Below, one piece after another: positions 37,282-46,595 of a stretch of 64,000 nucleotides of DNA. The notes below the pieces were generated by a model. That model worked only from the letters and a program-made list of their open reading frames with translations. It was not told the origin of the DNA and did not search any database. The stretch is from Palsa-883 sp963847615 (lineage in GTDB: Bacteria; Pseudomonadota; Alphaproteobacteria; Acetobacterales; Acetobacteraceae), in NCBI GenBank assembly GCA_963847615.1, contig CAWKAN010000036.1:1-64000 (forward strand), in the 5' to 3' direction. The first letter of the stretch is position 1; each line of letters opens with the position of its first letter. The translations under genes and the position numbers were made by a program.

Positions 37282-38823
37282 TTGTCCGGCGTCACGCCAA
37301 AGGTGCCCCATCGCGGGTTGATCACGCTTTGCGTGATGCTGGGCAACCTGATGCAGTCGCTCGACTCCACCATCGCCAATGTGTCGCTGCCGTACATGCA
37401 GGGCAGCCTGTCGACCAGTGCCGACGAGATCACCTGGGTGCTGACCTCGTACGTGATCGCGGCGGCCATCATGACGGCACCGGTCGGCTGGCTGGCGGTG
37501 CGGTTCGGGCGCAAGAACCTGCACATCGTCTGCATGGCCGGGTTCGTCACCGCCTCGATGCTGTGCGGCATGGCGGAATTGCTGGAGCAGATGGTGGTGT
37601 TTCGCTTCATGCAGGGGATCTGCGGCGCCGCCCTGGTGCCGCTGTCGCAGGCCACCATGCTCGACATCTATCCGTTCGAGCGGCGCGCCCAGGCGATGGC
37701 GATCTTCGGCATGGGGGTGATGGTCGGGCCGATCACCGGTCCGACGCTCGGCGGCTACCTGACCGAGATGTACAATTGGCGGTATGTGTTCTACGTGAAC
37801 CTGCCGTTCGGCCTGCTGGCGATCACCGGGCTGCTGGTGTTCCTGCCCAAGGCGTTGCCGCGGCCGGAGTTGAAGTTCGACTGGATCGGCTTCGCCGTGC
37901 TGGCGATGGGCGTCGGGTCGTTGCAGCTCATGCTCGATCGCGGGCAGGTGCAGGACTGGTTCACCTCGCGCGAGATCATCGTCGAGGCGGTGCTGGCCGG
38001 CCTCGGGCTGTATCTCTTTGTCGTGCACATGTTCACCGCCGAGCGGCCGTTCCTGCCGCCCGATCTGTTCAAGGACCGCAATTTCGTCGCCGGCGCGACG
38101 ATGGTGTTCTTCACCGCCACGGTGATGCTGGCGAGCTCCGCGCTGATGGCGCCCTATCTGGAGACGCTGGCCGGCTATCCGGTGGCGACGGCGGGCCTGG
38201 CGATGGCGCCGCGCGGCCTGGGCACCATGATAGGGATGCAGATCGCCAGCCGCCTCTCGAACTATGTCGACCAGCGCAAGATCATGGCGGGCGGCTTGCT
38301 GACGCTCGGCCTGGCGCTGCATTCGATGAGCTTCTGGACCCCCGATGTCAGCACCGCGCAAATGATGCTGACCCTGGTGATGCAGGGATTTGCCATCGGC
38401 TGCGTGTTCAATCCGATGACGGTGATGGCGTTCACAACGCTGCCGGCGCATTTGCGCGGCTATGCGACATCGTTGCAGGCGCTGGCACGCAATCTCGGCC
38501 AGGCGATGGGCGTGTCGGTGACCACCGTCGCGTTGGCGCGGGCGTGGCAGAAGTCGCATGCCGACATCGCGGCCAACATCACGCCGTTCGACCGCGTGCT
38601 GCACGCCAACGACGCCGCGTCGCACCTGCTGGACCCGACCACGCGCCATGGCGCCGCGGCGCTGGATCAGATGATCAATCACCAGGCGCAGATCATCGCC
38701 TACAACGCCGACTTCCGGATGATGTCGCTGGTCGTGGTGCCGCCGCTGCTGCTGCTGCTGGTGATGCGCCGGCATGAGCGCCCGGCGCCCAGACCCGTCG
38801 CGGTGCCGGCGGCGGGCGATTGA
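37282..38823 (+). CDS. DHA2-family (EmrB/QacA-like) MFS drug exporter, copy 1
   Basis: A 513-residue, 14-TM major facilitator of the DHA2 drug:proton antiporter family. Motif A-like GWLAVRFGRKNLH lies after TM2, and motif C-like VGPITGPTLGGYLTEMYNWR in TM5 marks it as an exporter. There is no adjacent EmrA membrane-fusion partner. The TTG at 37282 is chosen because it aligns with the ATG start of the paralogue (VPHRGLIT versus VPHRALIT) and has ggagg at 37268-37272. It is highly similar along its whole length to the gene at 40084. Confidence 0.9.
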   Translation: MSGVTPKVPHRGLITLCVMLGNLMQSLDSTIANVSLPYMQGSLSTSADEITWVLTSYVIAAAIMTAPVGWLAVRFGRKNLHIVCMAGFVTASMLCGMAELLEQMVVFRFMQGICGAALVPLSQATMLDIYPFERRAQAMAIFGMGVMVGPITGPTLGGYLTEMYNWRYVFYVNLPFGLLAITGLLVFLPKALPRPELKFDWIGFAVLAMGVGSLQLMLDRGQVQDWFTSREIIVEAVLAGLGLYLFVVHMFTAERPFLPPDLFKDRNFVAGATMVFFTATVMLASSALMAPYLETLAGYPVATAGLAMAPRGLGTMIGMQIASRLSNYVDQRKIMAGGLLTLGLALHSMSFWTPDVSTAQMMLTLVMQGFAIGCVFNPMTVMAFTTLPAHLRGYATSLQALARNLGQAMGVSVTTVALARAWQKSHADIAANITPFDRVLHANDAASHLLDPTTRHGAAALDQMINHQAQIIAYNADFRMMSLVVVPPLLLLLVMRRHERPAPRPVAVPAAGD

Positions 38824-38889
38824 CCTTTGCCGCCAGCCTTGCATAGTCGGCGCGGCGGATCACGGCAGGAGACACGGCAGGAGACAAGG

Positions 38890-39651
38890 ATGGACGCGAT
38901 CCGGTTGAAGGTTTTCTGGCAGCCTGGATGAACCAGCTGTCTGAAACTCAAAGAGTTTCTGTCGATCCGTGAGATCGAGTTCGAATCGATAAATGTGCTG
39001 GAAGACGCCGTCGGGCTGGCCGAGTTGCGCCAACTCGGGGCGCGCTCGGTGCCGGTGCTGTCGCGCGGCGACGCGTTCGTCTTCGCGCAGAATATCGGCC
39101 ACGTCGTCAAGTTCCTCGGGCTGAACGAGGCGACCGGGCCGGTGCTGTCGCCGACGCAGTTGATCGCGCGGCTGGAACTGTTCCTGGGCGCCGCCGAGCG
39201 GTTCGTTGCGCAGATGCCGGACGACCGCCTGACCACCGAGGTACCGAACCGGCCGCGCAGCTACCGCGTGCTGGGGCACCACATCTTCCGGATTCCCGAA
39301 ACGTTTCTGGAGGTCGCCGCCGGAGCCCCCCTGGCCTACGAGAGCCTGACCGCGCCGCCGCCCGACGCGATGCAGCGGACCGCCGACATCGTTGCCTACG
39401 GCCGCGACGTGCACCGCCGCCTGTCGGCGTGGTGGGACGCCAAGGCCGACAAGTCCGGGCACGAAACGGTGCAGACCTACTACGGCCCGCAACTGCTGCA
39501 CGAATACCTGGAGCGTACCACCTGGCATGCCGGCCAACACGTGCGGCAATGGATGATGCTGCTGCGGATGGCGAACATCGAGCCGGCCGACCCGCTCGGC
39601 GACGACGCCTTCGCCGGCCTGCCGATGCCCAGCAGCGTCTGGGACGGCTGA
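38890..39651 (+). CDS. Glutaredoxin-DinB fusion with in-frame UGA at the active site (candidate selenoprotein)
   Basis: Translating from ATG 38890 gives 253 codons interrupted only by TGA at 38929-38931 (codon 14). Around it the text reads KVFWQPG-(UGA)-TSC-LKLKEFL, then INVLEDAVGLAELRQLGARS and VPVL: a glutaredoxin domain with the CxxC motif whose first Cys is UGA, the second being Cys17, and cis-Pro55 in SVP. Residues about 87-253 form a DinB-like helical bundle with putative metal His130/131, His213 and His217 (TWHAGQHVRQ), the fold of thiol-dependent S-transferases. An aggag site precedes the ATG. A hairpin with a 7-bp stem and AAA loop (38943-38959) starts 11 bases after the UGA. It could encode selenocysteine (U-x-x-C), or be a nonsense mutant or sequencing error; a GTG at 38995 could then start a shorter DinB protein. 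Confidence 0.75.
38943..38959 (+). promoter_or_regulatory. Possible bacterial SECIS-like hairpin
   Basis: gaaactc-aaa-gagtttc forms a perfect 7-bp stem beginning 11 bases after the UGA, within the distance used by bacterial SECIS elements. The AAA triloop lacks the loop G typical of known elements unless the closing pair opens, so support is moderate. Confidence 0.35.
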
Positions 39652-39660
39652 CCCGCACAA

Positions 39661-39948
39661 GCAAGGCCGGGGCTTCGCCCCGGACCCCACCAAGGGGCTC
39701 CGCCCCTTGGAACCCCGCCAAGGGCACAGCCCTTGGAACCCTTCACTGGGCGTGTGGGGAGGGGCAGGGGGCGTGGGGGCGAGGCGAAGGGGCGCCGTCC
39801 GGCATGCCGGACGGCGCCCCTTCGCCTCGCCCCCACGCCCCCTGCCCCTCCCCACACGCCCAGTCATGGAGTCCAGAGGCCGCTGCCTCTGGTGGGGGTC
39901 CAGGGGGCAAAGCCCCCTGGCGGGGTCCGGGGCGAAGCCCCGGCTTGC
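39661..39948 (-). repeat. Giant palindromic element, copy C
   Basis: 288 bp, same orientation as copy B. The core 39745-39864 is a perfect 120-bp palindrome centred on ccggcatgccgg. The arms carry the same hairpin modules as the other copies. It separates the glutaredoxin-DinB gene from the second exporter. Confidence 0.93.
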
Positions 39949-40021
39949 TTTCGCCGCGGCCGGTCTGGCGCCGCCAGGCGGTCCGGGCCAAGATTGCGCC
40001 CAGGTGACAAGAAGACCACGC

Positions 40022-40078
40022 ATGGAGTCGTCGATCCCACGCCCTGGGTGCCGCATCGTGTTCGCCGGCATCGTCTGA
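40022..40078 (+). CDS. 18-residue leader ORF upstream of exporter 2
   Basis: The ORF reads MESSIPRPGCRIVFAGIV and ends 5 bases before the exporter ATG, out of frame with it. Length and spacing equal those of the leader at 37220-37276, while the codons after MESS differ. The exporter here has no obvious Shine-Dalgarno of its own, so translational coupling to this ORF is plausible. Confidence 0.45.
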   Translation: MESSIPRPGCRIVFAGIV

Positions 40079-40083
40079 TCGCG

Positions 40084-41601
40084 ATGTCCGACGCCGAGCC
40101 GAAGGTACCGCATCGTGCATTGATCACCGCCTGTGTGATGCTGGCGACGTTGATGCAGGCGCTCGACACCACCATCGCCAACGTCGCGCTGCCCTACATG
40201 CAGGGCGCCATGTCGGCCTCCGCCGAGGAGATCACCTGGGTGCTGACATCGTACGTGATCGCGGCGGCGATCATGACCGCGCCGGTCGGCTGGCTGGCGG
40301 TGCGCTTCGGACGCAAGAAGCTCTACGTCGTCTGCCTGGCGGGGTTCACCGTCACGTCGATGATGTGCGGCGCGGCGGAGAGCCTGCAGCAGATCGTGCT
40401 GTTCCGCCTGCTCCAGGGCGTGTGCGGGGCCGCGCTGGTGCCGTTGGCGCAGGCGACGATGCTCGACATCTACCCCTATCATCGCCGGGCGCACGCGATG
40501 GCGATCTTCAGTTCCGGCGTGACCATGGGGCCGCTGATCGGGCCCACCCTCGGCGGCTACCTGACCTACTGGTACAACTGGCGCTACGTGTTCTACGTCA
40601 ACCTGCCGTTCGGCATCCTCGCCATCGTCGGGCTGCTGGTGTTCATGCCGAACACGCAACCGCGGCAGGGGCTGAAATTCTCCTGGTCGGGCTTTGCCAT
40701 GCTGGCGCTGGCGCTGGGCGCGTTGCAGCTGATGCTGGACCGCGGGCAGGTGCAGGACTGGTTCACCTCACGCGAGATCGTCATCGAGGCGGTGCTGGCC
40801 GGCCTGGGGTTCTACCTGTTCCTGGTGCACATGTTCACCGCCGAGAAGCCGTTCCTGCCGCCGTCGATGTTCCGAGACCGGAATTTCATCGCTTCCTTCG
40901 TCATGGTGGTCTGCGTGTCCATGGTGATGCTGGCGACCTCGGCGCTGCTGGCGCCCTATCTGCAGAACCTGGCGGGCTACCCGGTCTATACCGCCGGGCT
41001 GTCGCTCTCGCCGCGCAGCTTCGGCACCGTCGCCTCGATGTTCCTCGCCGCGCGGCTGTCGAAGTGGATCGACCAGCGCAAGATCATGGCGGTCGGCCTG
41101 CTGGTGCTGGGCTGGGCGCTGCATGCGATGAGTTCGTGGACGCCGGACGTGACCGAGGCGCAGATGATCGTCACGCTGATCATCCAGGGTTTCTCCATCG
41201 GCCTGGTGTTCAACCCGCTGGCGGTGATCGCCTTCAGCACGCTGCCGTCCACCCAGCGCGGTGACGCGACCGCGCTGCAGGCGCTGGCCCGCAACATCGG
41301 CTCGGCGGTCGGCATCTCGGTGACGTCGTTCACGCTGGAGCGCAGCGCGCAGGCGATGCACGCCGACATTGCCGCCGGCATCACGCCGTTCAACCGGTTG
41401 CTGCAGGGCGCCGGCCCGGTGGCGCGGTTCTACGATCCGTTGGTCGCCCGCGGCGCCGAGCTGCTCAACCAGGAAATCACCCGCCAGTCGCAGATCATTG
41501 CCTACAACAACGATTTCCATATGATGGCGTTCATCGTGGTGCCACCACTGCTGCTGATCCTGCTGATGCGCCGGACCGGCGCGTCCGGTTCGGGAAGATA
41601 A
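40084..41601 (+). CDS. DHA2-family MFS drug exporter, copy 2
   Basis: A 505-residue, 14-TM paralogue of the gene at 37282, with the same motifs (GWLAVRFGRKKLY; LIGPTLGGYLTYWYNWR). Each copy is preceded by a palindromic element (B or C), a caagaagacc-type text and an 18-codon leader ORF, so the duplicated unit included the upstream region. The C-terminal tail differs. It is followed 31 bp later by an ABC receptor gene. Substrates are unknown; the family exports hydrophobic drugs, dyes or metabolites. Confidence 0.92.
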   Translation: MSDAEPKVPHRALITACVMLATLMQALDTTIANVALPYMQGAMSASAEEITWVLTSYVIAAAIMTAPVGWLAVRFGRKKLYVVCLAGFTVTSMMCGAAESLQQIVLFRLLQGVCGAALVPLAQATMLDIYPYHRRAHAMAIFSSGVTMGPLIGPTLGGYLTYWYNWRYVFYVNLPFGILAIVGLLVFMPNTQPRQGLKFSWSGFAMLALALGALQLMLDRGQVQDWFTSREIVIEAVLAGLGFYLFLVHMFTAEKPFLPPSMFRDRNFIASFVMVVCVSMVMLATSALLAPYLQNLAGYPVYTAGLSLSPRSFGTVASMFLAARLSKWIDQRKIMAVGLLVLGWALHAMSSWTPDVTEAQMIVTLIIQGFSIGLVFNPLAVIAFSTLPSTQRGDATALQALARNIGSAVGISVTSFTLERSAQAMHADIAAGITPFNRLLQGAGPVARFYDPLVARGAELLNQEITRQSQIIAYNNDFHMMAFIVVPPLLLILLMRRTGASGSGR

Positions 41602-41632
41602 CAAGGCCTCAGGCCGTCAAGGGGGAAAGACA

Positions 41633-42889
41633 ATGACAATACCGATTGGCAAGGCACTGGTTGGCCGTCGCGCCGTGCTGGCGACTGGCCTCGCCGCCGG
41701 CGCCGCGGCGACGCTGCCGGCGCGCGCGCGGGCGCAGCAGAGACCGATCCGCATCGGCGTGCTGACCGACATGTCGGGCGTCTACGCCGCCAACACCGGC
41801 CCCGGCTCGGTGCTCGGCGCGCGGCTTGCCATCGAGGATTTTTCCCGCGCGCACCCGGCGATCAAGGTCGAGCTGGTCCAGGCGGACCTGCAACTGAAAC
41901 CCGACGTGGCGCTGGCGATCGCCGCCGACTGGTACGACAACCAGGGCGTCGATCTCATCACCGACGTGCCGCTGTCCTCCGCCGCCTTCGCCATCGGCGA
42001 CCTGGCCAAGCAGAAGGACAAGGTGGCGATCTTCACCGGGGCCGCCTCGGCCGACATCACTGGCACGCATTGCGGTCCCAACCACGTGCACTGGGTCTAC
42101 GACACCTGGTCGATGCCGCACGGCGTGGTGGACGCGGCGGTGAAGGGCGGCGGCAACACCTGGTTCTTCATCACCGCCGACTACGCCTTCGGCCATTCGC
42201 TGGAAAAGGATGCCGCGGGCTTCGTGGCGGCGGCCGGCGGCAAGGTGCTGGGCGAGGCGTTGGCGCCGTTTCCCGGCACCACCGATTTCTCGTCCTACCT
42301 GCTGGCAGCCAAGGCCAGCGGCGCCAAGATGATCGGCCTGGCCAATGGCGGCGGCGACACGGTGAACTGCATCAAGCAGGCCGCCGAGTTCGGCTTGGCG
42401 CGCGGCGGCCAGCACATCGCCGGCATGCTGTTCATCCTGCACGACGTGCACGGCGTCGGCCTCGCCGCGGCGCAGGGCGTGCTGCTGACCGAGCCGTTCT
42501 ACTGGAACCTCAACGCCGGCACGCGGGCATTCGGCAAACGCTTCGCGGCGCGGTTCAACGGCGTGATGCCGGGCTCGGTGCACGCCGGGCAGTATTCGGC
42601 GGTCACCCACTACCTGAAGGCCGTGGTTGCCCTGGGCCCCGCGAAGGCCGCGGCGAGCGGGCGCGCCGCCGTCGTGCAGATGAAGGCGATGCCGACCGAT
42701 GACCCGCTGTTCGGCCGCGGCAAGGTGCGCATCGACGGCCGGGCGATCCACGACATGCACCTGTTCGAGGTGAAGTCGCCGGCGCAATCGAAGGAGGCGT
42801 GGGACTACTACACGCTGAAAAGCACCATCCCGGCCGAGCGGGCGTTCCGGCCGCTGGATCAGGGCGGCTGCTATATGGTCCATACCTGA
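41633..42889 (+). CDS. Branched-chain amino-acid-type ABC transporter substrate-binding protein
   Basis: A 418-residue periplasmic binding protein with a twin-arginine-like signal (GRRAVLATGLAAGAAATLPA, cleavage near ARAQ). The mature N-terminus IRIGVLTDMSGVYAANTGPG is standard for the Leu-binding family. Middle motifs FFITADYAFGHSLEKDA and IGLANGGGDTVNCIKQAAEF are shared with the paralogue at 8395-9618. No permease genes are adjacent. It may follow the exporter in one transcript (31-bp gap). The ligand is unknown. Confidence 0.9.
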   Translation: MTIPIGKALVGRRAVLATGLAAGAAATLPARARAQQRPIRIGVLTDMSGVYAANTGPGSVLGARLAIEDFSRAHPAIKVELVQADLQLKPDVALAIAADWYDNQGVDLITDVPLSSAAFAIGDLAKQKDKVAIFTGAASADITGTHCGPNHVHWVYDTWSMPHGVVDAAVKGGGNTWFFITADYAFGHSLEKDAAGFVAAAGGKVLGEALAPFPGTTDFSSYLLAAKASGAKMIGLANGGGDTVNCIKQAAEFGLARGGQHIAGMLFILHDVHGVGLAAAQGVLLTEPFYWNLNAGTRAFGKRFAARFNGVMPGSVHAGQYSAVTHYLKAVVALGPAKAAASGRAAVVQMKAMPTDDPLFGRGKVRIDGRAIHDMHLFEVKSPAQSKEAWDYYTLKSTIPAERAFRPLDQGGCYMVHT

Positions 42890-42993
42890 AACGAAACCTG
42901 GCCGGGGGCGGTCGGGACGCCAGCTTGGTTGCGCGCCGCGACGCCGGGCGACGGCGGGTGGCCGCAACCGGTGCGGCCGACCGCCGCCCCCGG

Positions 42994-43653
42994 TCAGGCG
43001 CGCAGGTCGTCGCTGCGGATGAAGCGCACGCCGAGCCCGCTCAGCCGCGCCCGCGCCTCGTCCAGCGTGGTGCGCCCGGCGGTGGTCGGCAGGGCGATGG
43101 CGCGGCAGGCGTCCTCGACCACCACGACCTCGTAGCCCAGCCGCACGGCGTCCTCGGCCGACCAGGCGACGCAGAAATCGGTCGCCAGGCCGGCCAGGAA
43201 GACCCGGCGGAAGCCGCGCTGGCGCAGCCACCCGTCGAGCCCGGTCGGGGTGGTGCGATCGTTCTCGAAGAAGGTGGAGTAGCTGTCGATGGCGGGGTGG
43301 AATCCCTTGCGGATGATCACCTCGACCCGGGTCAGATCGGCATCGCGATGCAACGCCGCGTTGGCACTGCCCTGCAACGCGTGATCCGGCCACAGGATTT
43401 GCCTGCCATAGGGCAGGTCGATGGTGTCGTACGGCTGCTTGCCGGGATGTGCGCTGGCGAACGACAGGTGCCCCGGCGGATGCCAGTCCTGGGTGGCGAA
43501 GGCATGGACGAAGACGCCGGACAGCAGGCGATTGATGACCGGCACCACGGCAGCGCCGTCGGCCACCGGCAGCTCGCCGCCCGGCATGAAGGTGGGCTGC
43601 ACGTCCACCAGGCCGAGGATGGCGCTGTCGTCGATCGGGCTGGGCGCTGGCAT
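42994..43653 (-). CDS. pncA: Nicotinamidase (isochorismatase-fold cysteine hydrolase)
   Basis: A 219-residue nicotinamidase, which deamidates nicotinamide to nicotinate for NAD salvage. The catalytic triad is visible: Asp17 in LVDVQPTFMPGGEL, Lys116 in RKGFHPAIDSYS and Cys161 in ATDFCVAWSAEDA. The metal ligands Asp56, His58 and His62 are in TQDWHPPGHLSFAS. The cis-peptide region GLATDF is conserved. It stands alone, convergent with the ABC receptor. The combination of TQDWHPPGH and SYSTFFEN is specific to PncA rather than to other isochorismatase-like hydrolases. Confidence 0.93.
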   Translation of the reverse strand: MPAPSPIDDSAILGLVDVQPTFMPGGELPVADGAAVVPVINRLLSGVFVHAFATQDWHPPGHLSFASAHPGKQPYDTIDLPYGRQILWPDHALQGSANAALHRDADLTRVEVIIRKGFHPAIDSYSTFFENDRTTPTGLDGWLRQRGFRRVFLAGLATDFCVAWSAEDAVRLGYEVVVVEDACRAIALPTTAGRTTLDEARARLSGLGVRFIRSDDLRA

Positions 43654-43755
43654 GGGGCCTCCGCTTGGGTCTCCGGGGTGTCGGAGCGGGCGATTGTATC
43701 AGGCAATCGGGCTGGTGGTCTGCTGCGGCACCGCAGCTTGAGGCACAGGACGGCA

Positions 43756-44150
43756 TTGCATTTCGTCACCCAGCAATGCCCCGTCACCGAGGCGTTGCGC
43801 GGCTCGGTGGTGGAGGACCTGCCTGAGATCGAGCAGATCCACAGCCTGGCGCTGCGCAGCAAGGCGATCGAGGCCTGGGTGTTCGCGCTGTCGCATTCGA
43901 GCTTCGGGCGGGTCAGCGACATCCCGCCGGGGGGCGATCCGGGCATGAACGTGCTGAAGCGCGGCAATCAGGCGGATCATCTGCGCGGCGTGGCGCGGCT
44001 GGCGCTGCAGATCGCCGACATCTTCATCGCGCAGCGTCCGGAGGTGCGGATCGACCGCGACGTGGTGCTGACCGGCGCGCTGTGCCACGACGTGGGCAAG
44101 CCGTACGCGTTCGATCCGGTGAACCAGGCGCGGTGGGCGGCGCGGTTGCC
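43756..44150 (+). pseudogene. HD-domain hydrolase, C-terminally truncated
   Basis: The frame carries NVLKRGNQADHLRGVARLAL and LTGALCHDVGKPYAFDPVNQ, the first His and the HD motif of a metal-dependent phosphohydrolase. About 20 residues later the similarity stops and the text becomes non-protein-like (ARLPWQAGSATLGSA). The remaining His/Asp ligands are missing, so it is probably a decayed gene. The start is uncertain; TTG 43756 is a guess. Confidence 0.55.
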
Positions 44151-44236
44151 GTGGCAGGCGGGCTCAGCGACACTGGGGTCCGCATGCCGGGAGTCGGCAA
44201 GCCGAGGGCTAGCCAGCAGGTCGAGGGAAGACGCCG

Positions 44237-44875
44237 ATGCCGATCGAGCTCTACACGTGGAACACGCCGAATGGCCGCAAGATCAGCGCGGCGCTGGAGG
44301 AGATGGAGCTGCCGTACAACGTCCATCCGGTGAATATCGGCAAAGGCGAGCAGTTCAACCCGGCGTTCCTGAAGATCAGCCCGAACAACCGCATCCCGGC
44401 GATCGTGGATCCCGACGGGCCCAATGGGCCGGGGGGCGGCGGGCCGATCAGCGTGTTCGAATCCGGTGCAATCCTGATCTATCTCGGTGAAAAGACCGGC
44501 AAGTTCTGGCCGAAGACGTTGCGCGAGCAGGTGCCGGTGCTGGAATGGCTGATGTGGCAGATGGGCGGTTTCGGCCCGATGCCCGGCCAGGTGCACCATT
44601 TCCTGCAGGTCGAGAACGAGCAGGACCGGCGCTATGGGCTGGAGCGCTACTCGAAGGAGACGCGCCGGCTGTATGGCGTGTTCGACAGGCGGCTGGCCGA
44701 GGTGGAATTCGCCGCCGGGCCGATCTCGATCGCCGACTTCGCCATCCTGGGCTGGGCCTGGCGGCACGAGCGGCACCAGGTGGACCTTGCCGAGTTCCCC
44801 AACGTGAAGCGCTGGTACGAGACGATGATGGCGCGCCCGGCGACCCGGCGCGGCTACGAGGTGGCGCTGTCCTGA
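44237..44875 (+). CDS. Glutathione S-transferase, YfcG/YghU type
   Basis: A 212-residue cytoplasmic GST. The N-terminal thioredoxin domain has IELYTWNTPNGRKISAALEE, the TPNG active-site text of the Nu-class (YfcG/YghU) disulfide-bond reductases, followed by NNRIPAIVDPDG and VFESGAILIYLGEKTGKFWP, where Glu-Ser contacts glutathione. The C-terminal helical domain begins WLMWQMGGFGPMPGQVHHF. ATG 44237 follows a ggtcgagggaag ribosome region. No operon partner is visible. Confidence 0.9.
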   Translation: MPIELYTWNTPNGRKISAALEEMELPYNVHPVNIGKGEQFNPAFLKISPNNRIPAIVDPDGPNGPGGGGPISVFESGAILIYLGEKTGKFWPKTLREQVPVLEWLMWQMGGFGPMPGQVHHFLQVENEQDRRYGLERYSKETRRLYGVFDRRLAEVEFAAGPISIADFAILGWAWRHERHQVDLAEFPNVKRWYETMMARPATRRGYEVALS

Positions 44876-45211
44876 CGCGGGAGTGTCTGGCGGGGGGCGC
44901 ACGGCCTCGCCGCTTGTGCCGCCGGCCAGTCGACCGAGGCAGCACCCAGCGCGTAGCGTCGCCGCGTTGCCTATGACCCTCCGTGCCAATGACGATGAGA
45001 CATCGACCCGCCGGGAATTTATCCCATCTTATTCACCGCCTAGCAGCCTGTCGGACTCAAGTTTTGCCGCTGATCGGCGGAACGGCCCCGAAACCGCGTC
45101 CACGGGGGTTTTCAGTCGCTGGCGGCCGTCAGTTCCGCTCCAGGGGCCACCCCGATCGTCGTTCTCGACCTCAAGGGCCTCGGAGCGCGCGTGAAAATGC
45201 CGCGTTTCACC

Positions 45212-46595
45212 TCACCCTTGTGGACAAAGGATGAACAACCGCTTCACGTTCCAGGCCATGGTCACAAGACTCCACTCGCCGCGCACCATGTCGATCCCAC
45301 GCAGCAGGAATTGCCGAAAGCCCATCACCGATTTGATGATCCCGAACACCGGTTCCGGGATTTGCTTGCGCAAGGCATAGAGATCCCGACCTGCCCGTGT
45401 CGTCAGCCGGTGCGCCATCGCTTGCACGAGTGTTGGATTTTCAGGCGGTAACGGATCAGGGTCGAAACGCTCTGCCACCGGCGGATGATGCGGCTGCCGG
45501 CCCATGGCGATCAGCGGATCGATGCCGGCCGCCTCGCACGCGGCCACGTTCGCCGCGCTGAAATAGCCAGTATCCGCCAACAATGTGTCCACGTCCCCCA
45601 GTTCGTCAGGCAGGGCGTCGATTTGGTTTAATATCGGTTCGATTTGCTGCTTGTCGTTGACCGCTTGCACAACGTCCTGGGCGACCACCAGCAGACTGTC
45701 CGCCGCGACGGCCGCCTGCGCATTATAGCATTGTTCGAACCCACCGCCCGCCAGAGCCTGCCCCTGCGAAGGCCGGGGGCATGATGCGCGAGTCTTCATC
45801 GGTCAGATTGATCTGATCCTTGGGCAGCGGGCCTTCGACCGGCCGCTGGGGTGGCCGGCCGCCGGGCTTTTTGCCCGTGGCCGCGGTTTTTGCTTCCCGC
45901 GCCGCCAGCTTCGCCTCATGCTCCGCCATCTCCCGCGCGAAACGTTCTTTCGCGCGAGCCTCGATCTTCACACGGGCCGCCGCGAGTTTCTCCAACCGGT
46001 CCTCGCGCCGCGCCAGCTCTTCAGGGATCGACATCCCGTCCGCCATGTCCGTCTGGTCCGCCGCCTCGGCTTTCGCCAGGAGTTCGGCCACCTCGGCGTT
46101 CAATTGTGCCTCGATCTTGCCGGCGTGCTCATAGGATAACGCGCTGTGGCGGCTGGCGTTGGCGTGAATTTTGGTCCCATCCAGTGCCACCGTGCCCATC
46201 TTCAGAGCGCCCATCTCACGGGCCAGCAGCAGCGCTTTGACGAACAGCGCTTCGATGTCCTTGAGGAACCGCCGCCGGAACGTCGCGATGGTGTCGTGGT
46301 CGGGATGGTCGTTCGCCGCGATGAACCGGAACGCCACGGAATCGTCGGTCGCGCGTTCCAGCCGGCGGCTGGAAAACACCCCCGTGGCCTAGCCGTAAAC
46401 CAGAACACCCAACAGCGGCGCCGGGTGGTAGGAGGCCGAACCGGTTCCGCGATACCTCTTGCTCATCGCGGTAAGGTCGAGGCCCTCAATCACTTCCACC
46501 ACGAAGCGGGCCAGGTGCCTTTGGGGCAGCCATCCATCCACGGAAGGGGGCAGCAGAAAGCTGGTCAGGCGGTCGGTCGGACGAAAGTTGGCCAT
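45212..46595 (-). pseudogene. IS1182-family transposase, stop codon plus insertion
   Basis: It starts MANFRPTDRLTSFLLPPSVD at 46595 and reads LGVLVYG, then a TAG where the family has Tyr, then ATGVFSSRRLERATDDSVAF. It continues through ALDGTKIHANASRHSALSYE, a coiled-coil KIEARAKERFAREMAEHEAK region, and DEDSRIMP. There a roughly 24-bp palindromic insertion (45753-45780) shifts the frame before GGGFEQCYNAQAAV and the C-terminal YALRKQIPEPVFGIIKSVMG motif. Two independent lesions mean it is inactive. Confidence 0.88.
45753..45780. other. Micro-palindrome inserted in IS1182 transposase
   Basis: gcctgcccctgcgaaggccg followed by ggggc interrupts the frame after DSRIMP. It is of the same style as three cassettes in the IS256 copy at 58054-59370 and the hairpin at 8349-8372. 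Confidence 0.6.

Noticed and set aside
38995..39651. A shorter DinB-only protein starting at GTG 38995
   Set aside because: It would discard a well-formed glutaredoxin N-terminus with its own ribosome site in the same frame; kept only as the alternative to UGA read-through.
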